Positions 43,830 to 54,073 are shown, counted from the stretch's first letter. The stretch: DNA of 64,000 bases from Allorhodopirellula heiligendammensis (GCF_007860105.1 NZ_SJPU01000002.1:208837-272836); one strand, 5' to 3'. The notes: generated by a model not told the origin, from the sequence alone. Made by a program: numbers and translations.

Positions 43830-45503
43830 TCAGTACTTTCCGTTGGTCCCAAACATCTCTTTCTTAGAGGGTCTGGGACGTCTCCGGACGGTATTATCGG
43901 GCTCTCCTGTCACGCGGTCAAATTCATCAGGAGTTCGTTTACTGGGAAGATAGTCGCCGGTTTGCGTTGTCCAAGTGTCCATAGCGGATCGAAGTCGAGA
44001 TTGTATTGCCGCGTAGGCTGGGTCACCGATGACGTTGTTCTGCTCACCAGGATCGCGCACCAAATCATAGAGCTCCCACCTGGCCCGAGGCGTGCGAAAA
44101 CACGCTTGCTGTGCTGGGGTGAGTTGGCCGGCGGCTTGCAATTTCAACATACTTTGCCATGACAACCCGCGTCCCGCATCTGCCGACGGCGTCGCCGGCA
44201 GATCCACGTAGTCATTGCGGATGAGTTTGAATCGCTCACCGACGACGCAGCGTGCGTGGTCTTCGTAATCGTGCCAGTGGTCTTCCGCGAATGCGTACCG
44301 CCGCGCTGACACGGTCGGGTCGGCGAGCACCGCTGCGAAACTCTTACCCTCCGTCGATCTCGCGGCCGTACGCAGTCCCGCGAGCTCCATCAGGGTGGAG
44401 GCAATATCAACCGAGCTGACCACGGCATCGGTTGTTTTCCCGGCAGCAACCTTTGCTGGCCAGCGAACGATCCAAGGAGTGCGAATGCCACCGTCGTAAA
44501 GTGTGGTTTTGTCGCGTGGAAAGGGACGTCCGTTATCGCTGATGAATAACACTAGGGTGTTGTTCGCAATGCCCTGCGACTCCAGTTCACTCATCACCTT
44601 GCCCACGTACCCGTCGAGTCTGCCGATTTCGTCGTAGTACAATCGCAAGTCCTCCCGGACGTCGGGAGTATCGGGTAGATGCTCTGGCACGATCACATCG
44701 GCGTGGGAGTGCGGCGGGTCGAGTGCACCATCGTGATACTCGCGGTGAGGGTCGAGTGACGCCAACCACATGAAGAATGGTTTAGATTGGTCGCGCTGCT
44801 GCAGAGCGAGCTCCCAGTCCTCGCAGCCACTGGGCTGTGCAGCGATCATCTCGACGGGCTCGCCCTGCTCCCCAGACGGCAGCACGAAACCTGCGGTAGA
44901 GGCTTCGTAAATGCGGTCAAATTGGCCGCGGATGGCATCGCCCATGTGCCATTTCCCTGCCGCGGCGGTGTAGTAACCCGATGCTTTTAATTTTCCCACA
45001 AATGTCTCGGTGCCCGCCGGAATGGGCCAGTGCAACTGCTCCGCACCGGTGTTGTGAGGATACTTGCCCGTAATAATGCTTGCTCGCGAAGGACTACACG
45101 AGTTAGTCGTCAGATAGGCGTGATGAAACAGCAAACCCTCGCTGGCAAGTTTGTCGATGTGGGGTGTGCGAATGGCGGGGTGACCGTAGGCTCCGCAATC
45201 ATTCCAGTTCATATCGTCAGCAATAATCAGAACGAGATTGGGACGCTGTTCGCCCACCGTGCCTGCGGCCGCCGCAGGACTAGCCAGCGCGAAAATGGCG
45301 AACAACGCGAGGGCGAACAGGGCCCCGCTCAAACACGCCCTCCGCTCATTCGACAGGACGCGAGGGGCTGCGGACTGTGGGAAATTTGGGACGGGAACCT
45401 GAGGGACTGGAACTTGGGGGACAGTCGATTTTTGTGAGAGGCTCGACCGCCCGCCGACGGTGTCAGTCCAGCCAGGCGGTGCGTGCGATGACATCAATTT
45501 CAT
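43830..45503 (-). CDS. Secreted sulfatase
   Basis: The 557-residue type I sulfatase contains metal ligands LVLIIADDMNW (Asp96, Asp97), the formylglycine signature CSPSR (Cys136-Arg140), the GKWHMGD block and the FISDNGRPFPRDK segment. Maturation requires a formylglycine-generating enzyme. The N-terminus is odd: from the ATG at 45503 there are ~50 residues, including PQVPVPQVPVP, before a typical signal peptide (ACLSGALFALALFAIFALASPAAA). An in-frame TTG at the start of that peptide follows GGAGGG and could be the true start. The substrate is unknown and probably a sulfated polysaccharide, as for the many planctomycete sulfatases. Confidence 0.9.
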   Translation of the reverse strand: MKLMSSHAPPGWTDTVGGRSSLSQKSTVPQVPVPQVPVPNFPQSAAPRVLSNERRACLSGALFALALFAIFALASPAAAAGTVGEQRPNLVLIIADDMNWNDCGAYGHPAIRTPHIDKLASEGLLFHHAYLTTNSCSPSRASIITGKYPHNTGAEQLHWPIPAGTETFVGKLKASGYYTAAAGKWHMGDAIRGQFDRIYEASTAGFVLPSGEQGEPVEMIAAQPSGCEDWELALQQRDQSKPFFMWLASLDPHREYHDGALDPPHSHADVIVPEHLPDTPDVREDLRLYYDEIGRLDGYVGKVMSELESQGIANNTLVLFISDNGRPFPRDKTTLYDGGIRTPWIVRWPAKVAAGKTTDAVVSSVDIASTLMELAGLRTAARSTEGKSFAAVLADPTVSARRYAFAEDHWHDYEDHARCVVGERFKLIRNDYVDLPATPSADAGRGLSWQSMLKLQAAGQLTPAQQACFRTPRARWELYDLVRDPGEQNNVIGDPAYAAIQSRLRSAMDTWTTQTGDYLPSKRTPDEFDRVTGEPDNTVRRRPRPSKKEMFGTNGKY

Positions 45504-45764
45504 GGGGAGCTGCGTGGGATGAATGGATGGATGCGAAAGTCGAGCCTGCGAGTGGAATCCAGATCGTTTGGGCTGGCTCCGTATCCGAGCATAGCGGATT
45601 TACGATCGCCCCCCAGACCGACGCTCCGCAAATCTCGGCGGATGAGCAGCGGCAATTGTAATACTGGGGTGGCGAACAAACCGAGAAAATGCGTACCAGG
45701 GGGGCAATCGTTCTCCACTGCTCTCTGCGGCACCGCCGCAGTGCCGCTTTTGACTGTTTGCCGT

Positions 45765-46421
45765 ATGAAATCGACCTCGTTCCACCTGCTAGCATTCCTG
45801 CTACTGACGGGCTGCGTTTTACTGACTCAGACTGGCTGTCTTGGGTTGCTCAGCAATTTCATGCATGCCGTCGGTGCCGACCGCATTCCCCCAGAATACG
45901 ATGGATTCGAAAAGTCCAAAGTCGCAATCGTGACGATGACCGACCAGAGTCAATATAGTGACGATGTCGCCGCACGATTGTTGACTCGCAAAGTCAGCGA
46001 CATTCTGTCGATGGAGGTCAAGGAGATGGCTTTGGTCCATGACGAAGCCATCCAGCAGTGGCGTGATACGCACGGTTGGGAAACCATTGACTATTTAGAG
46101 ATGGGGAAGGATATCAAGGCCGAGAAGCTGCTCTCCATCGAAATGACAGACATGCGATTGCGTGATGGGGCGACCCTGTACCGTGGCCGCGCGGCAATTG
46201 TGTTGACCGTGTACGACATCGCCGCCGAAAAAGTCGTCTTCCGTAAGGAAATTGACGAGTTCACCTATCCGACTCAAGCCGGTCAGTACACGAGCGAAAC
46301 CACGGAAACCAAGTTCCGCAAACTGTTTCTCAGCATGCTAGCCAAGAAGATTGGGCGCACGTTCCATTCCTACGATTTCGCTGATACCGTAGCCCTCGAC
46401 GCATCGTTGGCGAGCCAGTAA
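45765..46421 (+). CDS. Small lipoprotein of unknown function
   Basis: The ~218-residue protein starts at ATG 45765 with a lipoprotein signal, LLLTGC (Cys17) and a possible alternative at TQTGC. The mature region has a compact alpha/beta pattern: KVAIVTMTDQSQYSDDVAARLLTRKVSDIL, then EMALVHDEAIQQW, then KLLSIEMTDMRLRDGATLYRGRAAIVLTVYDI. This recalls CsgG/DUF799-like periplasmic lipoproteins, where a nucleotide-free alpha/beta core sits at the outer membrane, but I cannot assign a family. It is divergent from the sulfatase with a 261-bp shared upstream region. Confidence 0.75.
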   Translation: MKSTSFHLLAFLLLTGCVLLTQTGCLGLLSNFMHAVGADRIPPEYDGFEKSKVAIVTMTDQSQYSDDVAARLLTRKVSDILSMEVKEMALVHDEAIQQWRDTHGWETIDYLEMGKDIKAEKLLSIEMTDMRLRDGATLYRGRAAIVLTVYDIAAEKVVFRKEIDEFTYPTQAGQYTSETTETKFRKLFLSMLAKKIGRTFHSYDFADTVALDASLASQ

Positions 46422-46660
46422 ACACCCGCGGAGCGATCCCCCCCACAGTGACGTTCACGAGAACGCGGGAGCCAAGAACTAGCAAGTTCCGCAGATTCAG
46501 CATGACACGCACGCCGGTGTCGATCGGGTCGCACGAAATCTGTGGCCAACCGGTGCGATTGTTTCGAGCGAGAATGCCGGTCGTGTAGTCGACAACGCGA
46601 TGGCTATTGGGAACAATAGCAGGGATTCATATCCGCATTTCCTATCCCAGAATTTCTCGC

Positions 46661-48082
46661 ATGACAAATACGGCTCGCCACGAACTCGTCGTCTTGGGCG
46701 GCGGTCCCGCCGGTTATGTCGCCGCCATCCGCGCCGCCCAGCTCGGTATCGACGTCGCCTGCATTGACGAAAATCCCCGGTTTGGTGGTACCTGCCTACG
46801 TGTGGGCTGCATCCCCAGCAAAGCGTTGCTGGAATCCAGCCATGTCTATGAAGAGGCTCAACACCGCATGCGTGATCACGGTGTGAAAGTCAGTGGCGTT
46901 GAGCTCGAACTCGATGTGATGATGTCACGCAAGGAGAAGATCGTTGACGCGCTGACCGGCGGGATCGACATGCTGTTCAAGAAAGGGGGCGTCACCGCTT
47001 ACCGCGGCCGCGGGAAACTGCATGGCGCTGAGTCAATTGAGATCGCCCCCGTCGAGGGCGCCGATCCGGACCAGCCCAAGATAATCGAAGCCGACCAAAT
47101 TTTGCTTTGCCCAGGAAGCATCCCCGCTCGTCTGCCCTCGATCGAGGAAGATGGTGATCGGATCGGCAACAGCACCACCGCGTTGTCATTTCCTGAAGTT
47201 CCCGAAATCCTCGTGGTCATCGGTGGCGGGTACATCGGTTTAGAGCTCGGCAGCGTTTGGAATCGGCTAGGGAGCCGCGTGATCGTGCTGGAGGCACTCG
47301 ATCGAGTGCTACCCGGACTGGACAACGAGATGGCCAACCTCGCCCACCGTGCCTTTAAAAAACAGGGGATCGAGTTCCGCACCAGCACCTTGGTGTCATC
47401 GGCACGGGTCGATACCACCCAGTCCAAACCCTGTACGATCGAGATCCAAGGTGGCGAGCCGATTTACTGTGACCGTGTATTGCTGGCCACCGGACGCTGG
47501 CCAGCTACGGATGACCTGGGCTTGGCCGCCGCAGGCGTGCAAACGGATCGCCGTGGATTCATCGAAGTCAACGAAAACTTCCAAACGAGCGTACCAGGGG
47601 TATATGCGATCGGCGACTGCATTGGTGGTGCCATGCTCGCCCACAAGGCGATGGAAGAAGGCATCGTGTGCGTCGAACGCATGGCAGGTATCGCGGCAGA
47701 AATGAATTACGATGTGATTCCTGCGGTCGTGTACACGCACCCCGAAATTGCAATGGTGGGGCAGACCGAAGAACAACTCAAAGAGGCTGGGATCGCGTAC
47801 AAGAAGGGCGTCTGCCCTCTCGGTGCCAACGGCCGCGCCCGCACCCTCGGTGATATCGATGGACGTGTGAAGATTCTCGCTGACGAAGAGACCGATCGCG
47901 TTCTCGGCGTGCACATCATCGGTCCCCGCGCAGGTGATCTGATTGCCGAAGCCGCCGCCGCAATGGAATTTGGAGCCAGTAGCGAGGAGATCGCTCGCAC
48001 CTGCCACGCTCACCCCACACTCTCTGAAGCAGTTCACGAAGCCGCCCTCGCCGTTGACGATCGAGCGATCCATACCGCATAA
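46661..48082 (+). CDS. lpdA: Dihydrolipoyl dehydrogenase
   Basis: The 473-residue E3 flavoprotein contains an N-terminal FAD site (LVVLGGGPAGYVAAIRAAQLG), the redox-active disulfide GGTCLRVGCIPSK (Cys45, Cys50) and an NAD site (LVVIGGGYIGLELG). It also has the second FAD contact GVYAIGDCIGGAMLAHKAMEEG and the C-terminal interface HAHPTLSEAVHEA with the catalytic His-Glu pair. It reoxidises dihydrolipoamide for 2-oxoacid dehydrogenases or the glycine cleavage system. No E1, E2 or gcv genes are adjacent, so the partner complex is encoded elsewhere. Start ATG 46661 is preferred, since the upstream extension is not conserved. Confidence 0.96.
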   Translation: MTNTARHELVVLGGGPAGYVAAIRAAQLGIDVACIDENPRFGGTCLRVGCIPSKALLESSHVYEEAQHRMRDHGVKVSGVELELDVMMSRKEKIVDALTGGIDMLFKKGGVTAYRGRGKLHGAESIEIAPVEGADPDQPKIIEADQILLCPGSIPARLPSIEEDGDRIGNSTTALSFPEVPEILVVIGGGYIGLELGSVWNRLGSRVIVLEALDRVLPGLDNEMANLAHRAFKKQGIEFRTSTLVSSARVDTTQSKPCTIEIQGGEPIYCDRVLLATGRWPATDDLGLAAAGVQTDRRGFIEVNENFQTSVPGVYAIGDCIGGAMLAHKAMEEGIVCVERMAGIAAEMNYDVIPAVVYTHPEIAMVGQTEEQLKEAGIAYKKGVCPLGANGRARTLGDIDGRVKILADEETDRVLGVHIIGPRAGDLIAEAAAAMEFGASSEEIARTCHAHPTLSEAVHEAALAVDDRAIHTA

Positions 48083-48127
48083 AGATCACCCATCGTTTTC
48101 GCTCACCCTTTTTTCCACGCCCTACGC

Positions 48128-48616
48128 ATGTCTTCCAGCAACGACGATTCCGCCGTGCCTAACGACGAACCGATGTTCATCATTGGGTGGCGGGAGTGGG
48201 TAGGATTACCCGAACTCGGAGTCGGGCGGGTGAAAGCAAAAATTGATACAGGCGCGCGATCGAGCTCCATCCACGCGTTTGATGTGGAGACTTACGTCGA
48301 AAATGAAGTCGAACGCGTGCGGTTCTCAATTCACCCGGTGCAAAATCGAGACGACGTGTTTGTCAATGCGGATGTGCCCATCCTGGAGCGGCGACACGTT
48401 CGTAGCAGCAACGGTGACGTCGCCGAGCGCATCGTGATCCGCACCCCACTGGCCATCTTGCAGCGGCGTATCATGGTCGATTTAACACTAGCGAATCGTG
48501 ATGCGATGGGCTTTCGCATGTTGGTCGGACGCGAGGCCGTTCGCAAACGTTTTCTAGTTGATCCCGCCGCCTCTTTCTTGGCCGGCCGCCGGCACCGCCG
48601 AAAAAAACACCATTGA
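48128..48616 (+). CDS. Retropepsin-like (RimK-associated) protease domain protein
   Basis: The 162-residue protein matches the family once called putative ATP-dependent zinc protease (PF05618). It has IIGWREWVGLPELGVGRVKAKIDTGARSSSIHA, in which DTGA is the aspartic-protease-like motif, and a C-terminal MLVGREAVRKRFLVDPA. Family members are often fused to or encoded beside RimK-type ATP-grasp ligases. None is present here. It starts 45 bp after the dihydrolipoyl dehydrogenase gene and is followed within 10 bp by the LRR gene, so the three may be co-transcribed. The very basic end (GRRHRRKKHH) is notable. Confidence 0.85.
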   Translation: MSSSNDDSAVPNDEPMFIIGWREWVGLPELGVGRVKAKIDTGARSSSIHAFDVETYVENEVERVRFSIHPVQNRDDVFVNADVPILERRHVRSSNGDVAERIVIRTPLAILQRRIMVDLTLANRDAMGFRMLVGREAVRKRFLVDPAASFLAGRRHRRKKHH

Positions 48617-48625
48617 TTGCAAAGC

Positions 48626-49600
48626 ATGAAACGTAAGTTCGTTCCCTCCGTTGTTGTTCTGCTCGCTGCAGGGTCCGGATTGGTGGTCATTCCGGCATGC
48701 CGGAAATCGCCCGCTCCCAACGTCCCAACGCTGGCAGCAAGCGATGCTGCGAAATCGGCACCCGACGACGGACCTGCGTCAGTAACTATTCCTGGCGCAC
48801 AAACTGTCACGGACGCGAAAGGAAATATCGTTCAGCTGGATTTGCGTCAATCGAGCGTGGATGACGAGGATCTCCAGTCGCTGGTAAACCTGCCATTTTT
48901 GAAGGTGCTTAAACTATCGGGTAAGGACGGGAAGTCCACCGTGACTGACGCAGGCCTGGGACCGGTCGGGAAATTGCCTCAGCTCAAGGTGCTCGCACTC
49001 GACTTTCTGCCGATTTCAGGCGTCGGTCTCCAGCAGCTCGCTAGCCTGGATCAACTTCAGGAACTCTATCTAGCACACACGAACATCGACGATGAGTCGA
49101 CGATCGCACTCAAGAACTTTCCCAAGCTGAAAAAATTGCGTTTGGCTGGCACTCAAATTTCGGCTGAGTCGGCCAGTCGGATGGTGGATTTGAGTGAACT
49201 GATTGACATTGATGTCAGCGAATGCGAGTGGATTGACGATGTTGCGGCGGAAGAGTTTTCGAAACTGCCCAAGCTCGAAAAATTGAACCTCTACAGCACG
49301 ATCGTGGGCAATCCCGGTGCGATTTCACTGGCCAACTGCCCCACGCTGACTTGGCTGAACCTTGACGCCACCCCTGTTTCCGACGCAGGCTTGGCCGGGG
49401 TCGGCAAACTCACCAAGCTAAAGTTCTTGCATCTTGGTTCAACACAGATCACCGACGAAGGATTGCCGCGATTAAAGGCGCTCGTCAATCTAGAGAAACT
49501 AGTTGTGACACGAACAAAGGTCACTCAGGAAGGCGTCGACGAGCTCCGAAAATCGCTGCCCGATACCGAGATTCAACTCGAATACATCTCTCCTGAGTAA
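48626..49600 (+). CDS. Leucine-rich-repeat (putative lipo-) protein
   Basis: The ~324-residue protein has an N-terminal hydrophobic export signal ending VVIPAC (possible lipidation Cys25) and a short linker. About nine leucine-rich repeats follow, of the form LPKLEKLNLYSTIVG / CPTLTWLNLDATPVSDAGLAGVGKLTKLKFLHLGSTQITDEGL (quoted in part). This F-box/GALA-like LRR type is common in planctomycetes. The role is probably protein binding at the cell envelope. ATG 48626 is favoured over a TTG nine bp upstream. Confidence 0.85.
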   Translation: MKRKFVPSVVVLLAAGSGLVVIPACRKSPAPNVPTLAASDAAKSAPDDGPASVTIPGAQTVTDAKGNIVQLDLRQSSVDDEDLQSLVNLPFLKVLKLSGKDGKSTVTDAGLGPVGKLPQLKVLALDFLPISGVGLQQLASLDQLQELYLAHTNIDDESTIALKNFPKLKKLRLAGTQISAESASRMVDLSELIDIDVSECEWIDDVAAEEFSKLPKLEKLNLYSTIVGNPGAISLANCPTLTWLNLDATPVSDAGLAGVGKLTKLKFLHLGSTQITDEGLPRLKALVNLEKLVVTRTKVTQEGVDELRKSLPDTEIQLEYISPE

Positions 49601-49831
49601 AGTCGGGAATCGCTCCGCCGATCCAACGCGTGCGTCACTCCCACCATCCAACGCGTCCCCATCAGAGGATTCGCGGGCACAGCATAAAGCCTGTCATCGC
49701 ATCGCGGTGAGTGCACATGATCTCGTCCACAGACAACACGCCGATCCAACATCTTGAGCGGCCCAGATTCCACGTCTTGCTCGCAAGCCGTATCCGATCT
49801 TCGGATCGTCGAAGTGAGTCGTGATGATCCA

Positions 49832-52800
49832 TCACTTCCGTTTCGGCTGCGACGAAGTCGTTCTGGACGGCGGCGTGTGCACCTTGAGGACGGGAATGTC
49901 TTCAGAGGCAACCAGCGTTCCGGTGCCGTCAGCGGTGACCTCGGAAACGCCACTCTCAGCAACATCGGTTTGCCAGGCAGTGACGGGTTCTCCGTGCAAA
50001 TTCGTGTGAACACCTTCGCCGGAAGATGGCGGCGTCATGCCAACCCGAGGCTTGAAGAATTTCCCTAACGGACTGACCAAGATCGCAGGCAGGAGGACCA
50101 GGTCACCGATCAGCGCGGCTGCTAACATCACCAGCATCAGTGTTCCGAAACGCTGTGTCGGCGTGAACGTCGATAGAGCGAAAACGAACAGTCCGAGCCC
50201 CCCCACGATGGTCGTTTGGGTCATTGCAGGCCCGACCTTGCGGTAGGTCTCAATCACAGCTTCATAGCGAGATTTCCCTTCTTCGAGAAACTGTCGAAAC
50301 CAACTCAAAAAGTGAATCGTATCATCGACCGCCACCCCCATTGCCACCGACGCGGTCATCATCGTGCCAATATCGACGGCGATCCCACCGAGCCCCATGA
50401 GTCCAAAAATCAGGATGACTGGAAATAGGTTTGGGATCATCGAGATCATACCCGCCATCACGCCGTCGAAGAGGTTTCGCGGTTGGAGCCACTGCGACGG
50501 AAAACTGCCGGGATTGAGCAGCACCACCATGACCAGCGCAATCAATACGAACGCCATCATGATCGACTCGACTAAACTCCCCAACAAAGTTCGCTGAGCC
50601 TTGTAAACCACTGGCACCACGCCGGTGAAGACGACCTGAGGTGAGATCGCCTGCTCGACGTCGAATACGGGCACTTGGCGATCGCCTTGGGTAAAGCGAA
50701 CGGCATTGGGATTAATATGATCCTGGGGAGTTGCCGGAACTGCGACGATGCTCTTGCCAATCGGTTGGGCGGCGATTTCATCGGCATGGATAATGGTCTT
50801 GGCGGAGGCCAACCACTCTGATGCCTGCGACGCAGGACCGAGATGCAGCGGTTTTTCGCCATCACGGCGACTTCTCAAAGACGCATCAATTCCACCTACC
50901 CAGATGACGGCATCAAATCCGCTGACGTAGCGTTCCCATTTAGGATCACCCGGCTTCATCTCTCGCGCTGGATCTCGGGGATCGCCCCACACTGGGGTCT
51001 TGATGTTTTCATTACCCAGCAACTCATGCAGGGTGCTCAGAAAAATGGCAGACTCGTTCGCGGTGCCATCGTCATTGACGAGGTCCGCGTCGATTAGGTT
51101 TTTCACCGAATTGCTGCCAACGACGAGCACACGCTGCTTCCCAGTCAAGCCGCCCTCGGATTCACTCAACGCGGCCAGTAGCGCCGCACGCGTCCGATAG
51201 GCCTCGAGTACTGGTGCGACGACATCACGGAGGTCGTTGATGAACAAGCCGTAGTCGTTGTCCGACAACGCGCTCACACGCAAACTCAGTCGCCACATTT
51301 CACTGCCCGCGAGCGGTCCATAGTCCTCGATCTTGACATAGTCACTGGCGAGGAGCTGGTCTTTTGCTTCAGCCAATCTCCGGTTCATCTGGCTGCGGAC
51401 GACACTGTACCCATTGTTGACAACCGGCAGCGGTGGCAGGAAGGTGTCCATGCTCGATGCTTGGCCCACTTCACCGCTCCCCTCTTCTCCGAGCGTCCGG
51501 GTGACCGCCACGCGAATTCGGCTAACCGCTTCGATTCGCTCCAATAGGTCCAGCGAAATCGGGTCCACGCGATCCTCGCGACTGGCTTCACTCGATAAGC
51601 CGCCATTGCGGCTGTGGTTCGCTTCTCCAGAGTTCACTGACAACGTCGTGCTCTTGCCTTCACGCTGCAGTTCAACTGGCATCCTCACGACGATCTCCAT
51701 CGGCACGAGTTTCCCAAAGTTCTCCTCCAACCAGGCGTAGTCCCGAAGGATGCGCGCGTTCGAGTCGAATAGTTTGAGTAACTGCACCGAGGTGCGGATA
51801 TTCAGCAGACCAAACGACGCGACGATCATCACGGTGATACACGTCAATGCCACCACACGATAATTGCTGGAGATGAATCGGCCAAAAGCCGCCCACCACG
51901 CCGCCAGCTCCAACTGAGCGGTCACTGGGAATGCAGCGTTAGGGTCGGGACCAGTAGCCCCGGAGTCAGCGGCGGGCTTCGACTTTGAATTTGACGTATC
52001 TCTCCGCTTCTCATCGGTGAACTTAGGGGCAAAAACCTCAAGGGCAGCAGGCAGATAGGTGAACAAGATCCCCAGGGTGGCGACCACCCCGATGGCGGAA
52101 TACAAACCGAAGTTGCTGATCGGTTTCAAATTGCTCGTGTATAGCGAGCCCAACCCAATCGCTGTGGTGACCGCTGCGAGCGTACAGGGCAGCAGCGCGT
52201 GACGTAGGGCGCGATCGGCAGCACCACGCTGGCCGCCGACGCGAACCTCGTCGCGGTAATAGTTGATCACATGGATCGCGCCGGAAAGCCCAAGGACGTA
52301 AACCAGCGCGGGCATGCTTAGCAAAATGGCATCAACATGTCCGCCGGTCCAACCGACCATCGCCATCGCCAGCATTGCGGCGGAGCCACCGACAACGAAC
52401 AGCATCGCAGTAACTTTGATACTGCGGAAACAGAAATAAGAGAGTGCGATGCCGATCAGAATGCAATATCCAATCAGCCGCACCAACGTGACAGTGCCTT
52501 CCTCGTCGATGGCAACATTGTCCACGGGAGGTCCGCCCATCCGCAGCGGTGGCATTCCGCCGACGGTCACAGGTGGCTCACGGTTGAATGGTGGCGGAGC
52601 CGTGGAGGGTGGCGACGGTGGATGAACTCCGCTTTGCTCTGCCAACGTCAGCAGTCGTCCCTGCGGGCTACCGAGCGTACCGCGACCAATCGCATAGGCC
52701 AGGTTGTCTTTGGCGAGATGCGTTAGCGTGACGAGCAAGCACGTCAGTCTCGGTGGTGGCTCAACCTCCATGGCATCGAATACCGCGTACCACGCCTCAG

Positions 52801-53830
52801 TTTGGATGGCTGTGATCGACGTGCTGATGCGGTCCACACTACCCTCGAGTCGGTCGTCGGCAAATTCCTGGAGCGTACGCGGAACAATCGCTTCGTACCC
52901 ATCAGGTAATTGATCACGCCGCTCGACTGGCAACGCTGCCGCAAAACTTTCGGCCGTCCAGTCAAATCCAGGCGGCACGGCGGGGGCGAAGAGGCTGCCC
53001 GTGAGTCGTTCCATCGCACGGCGTCGAGCCACCCGAGCCCGCAACTCAGGCGCGGTGGTGTCGACCGGCCATAGCGCGCCACCTTCGGCGGACAACTCAG
53101 CAACGATCGTGGCACCGGTTTGCACGGTTTCAAAGAGAGGAGCGCACAATAGCGAGGGATCATTGTAGAACGCGTTGGTTTTGTGCGGTGTTGAGGGCTC
53201 GCCAAAGGCGGTAACCAACTGCCCCTTCAGCTCGTACAATCCAAGTGATTTTTTGATTGAGCGGAATAGGCCGGCCGGGCCATTGTTGGCCTCTTCCCAG
53301 CGGTACAAACGACCATCGGGGGTGATAAAGAACCAAGTTCCGTCGGCAGAGGCCAGCCATTTCTCGTCGCGTCCGCCCCAATTATCGAGACTCTTTCCTG
53401 GCGGCAGCAGTTCCAGCTCCTCACCAAGTTCTCGGGCCCGCACGCGAGCCCGACGCTCCGCCAAGGGCAACCCAGTGGCTTCGCCAGCATCTTCGTCCAG
53501 CATCTTGGAGCGAAAATCGGCGGACTCATAGAGCAGCTTGTTTTCCAGTAAATGCAGCCGCTGGTCACCCACCGTGCAACCCGGCCAGGTCGCCAAGACA
53601 AAGCTCTCGCCGGCAAAGTGCTCCGCGAACCAATCGAGTTCCGCCGTTTCCGGAAAGTCACTCGGTAACCAATCCTTGATGTCATTTTCTTTGTTTTGCA
53701 GCCCCATGCGTGCAGCACGAAAGGCTGACGGCAAAATGAAGAAAAATGCCATCAGCACCAGCAAAGCGACGCTGGTGCCCCAAGGGCCGGGGCGTTCTAA
53801 CAGGGAACGCGAGGGAGAATTCGAGTTCAT
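49832..53830 (-). CDS. MMPL/RND-superfamily exporter
   Basis: The ~1332-residue protein has a first span (~17-35) and an unusually long ~400-residue extracytoplasmic insert. Two sterol-sensing/MMPL-type helix bundles follow: GYCILIGIALSYFCF... to ...ILFTYLPAALEVF (~450-620), and FVLIALVMVVLL... to ...LVLLPAILVSPLGKFF (~1095-1270). In the second, GVAVDDTIHFLSWFRQFLEEG matches the conserved GxAVDDxIH of the family. A second extracytoplasmic domain lies between them. Such proton-driven pumps export lipids or hydrophobic compounds. A low-complexity tail follows. ATG 53830 is chosen, and the frame opens 57 bp earlier. The glycosyltransferase pair lies upstream on the same strand at ~240 bp, so co-transcription is uncertain. 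Confidence 0.87.
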   Translation of the reverse strand: MNSNSPSRSLLERPGPWGTSVALLVLMAFFFILPSAFRAARMGLQNKENDIKDWLPSDFPETAELDWFAEHFAGESFVLATWPGCTVGDQRLHLLENKLLYESADFRSKMLDEDAGEATGLPLAERRARVRARELGEELELLPPGKSLDNWGGRDEKWLASADGTWFFITPDGRLYRWEEANNGPAGLFRSIKKSLGLYELKGQLVTAFGEPSTPHKTNAFYNDPSLLCAPLFETVQTGATIVAELSAEGGALWPVDTTAPELRARVARRRAMERLTGSLFAPAVPPGFDWTAESFAAALPVERRDQLPDGYEAIVPRTLQEFADDRLEGSVDRISTSITAIQTEAWYAVFDAMEVEPPPRLTCLLVTLTHLAKDNLAYAIGRGTLGSPQGRLLTLAEQSGVHPPSPPSTAPPPFNREPPVTVGGMPPLRMGGPPVDNVAIDEEGTVTLVRLIGYCILIGIALSYFCFRSIKVTAMLFVVGGSAAMLAMAMVGWTGGHVDAILLSMPALVYVLGLSGAIHVINYYRDEVRVGGQRGAADRALRHALLPCTLAAVTTAIGLGSLYTSNLKPISNFGLYSAIGVVATLGILFTYLPAALEVFAPKFTDEKRRDTSNSKSKPAADSGATGPDPNAAFPVTAQLELAAWWAAFGRFISSNYRVVALTCITVMIVASFGLLNIRTSVQLLKLFDSNARILRDYAWLEENFGKLVPMEIVVRMPVELQREGKSTTLSVNSGEANHSRNGGLSSEASREDRVDPISLDLLERIEAVSRIRVAVTRTLGEEGSGEVGQASSMDTFLPPLPVVNNGYSVVRSQMNRRLAEAKDQLLASDYVKIEDYGPLAGSEMWRLSLRVSALSDNDYGLFINDLRDVVAPVLEAYRTRAALLAALSESEGGLTGKQRVLVVGSNSVKNLIDADLVNDDGTANESAIFLSTLHELLGNENIKTPVWGDPRDPAREMKPGDPKWERYVSGFDAVIWVGGIDASLRSRRDGEKPLHLGPASQASEWLASAKTIIHADEIAAQPIGKSIVAVPATPQDHINPNAVRFTQGDRQVPVFDVEQAISPQVVFTGVVPVVYKAQRTLLGSLVESIMMAFVLIALVMVVLLNPGSFPSQWLQPRNLFDGVMAGMISMIPNLFPVILIFGLMGLGGIAVDIGTMMTASVAMGVAVDDTIHFLSWFRQFLEEGKSRYEAVIETYRKVGPAMTQTTIVGGLGLFVFALSTFTPTQRFGTLMLVMLAAALIGDLVLLPAILVSPLGKFFKPRVGMTPPSSGEGVHTNLHGEPVTAWQTDVAESGVSEVTADGTGTLVASEDIPVLKVHTPPSRTTSSQPKRK

Positions 53831-54073
53831 ACGCGGCAGTGCAGCGGTAAAATGGAATTGCGGAGCAACCGACTGATGGATCGACAAACAACACAGGCTA
53901 CCGCGAAACCGCTTGCAAAACCATTGGCATCTCTCCCAACGATCCTGAAATCGGTCTCATCATCGATCGGTCAAGCCGATCAGGGAAAATCAGCCCGATT
54001 AGGCAAACTGCGCAGTTCAGCTTCGGGCGCAGCACTCGCCCACCGCTGGATCCAGACCCTGCATAGTGAATCC

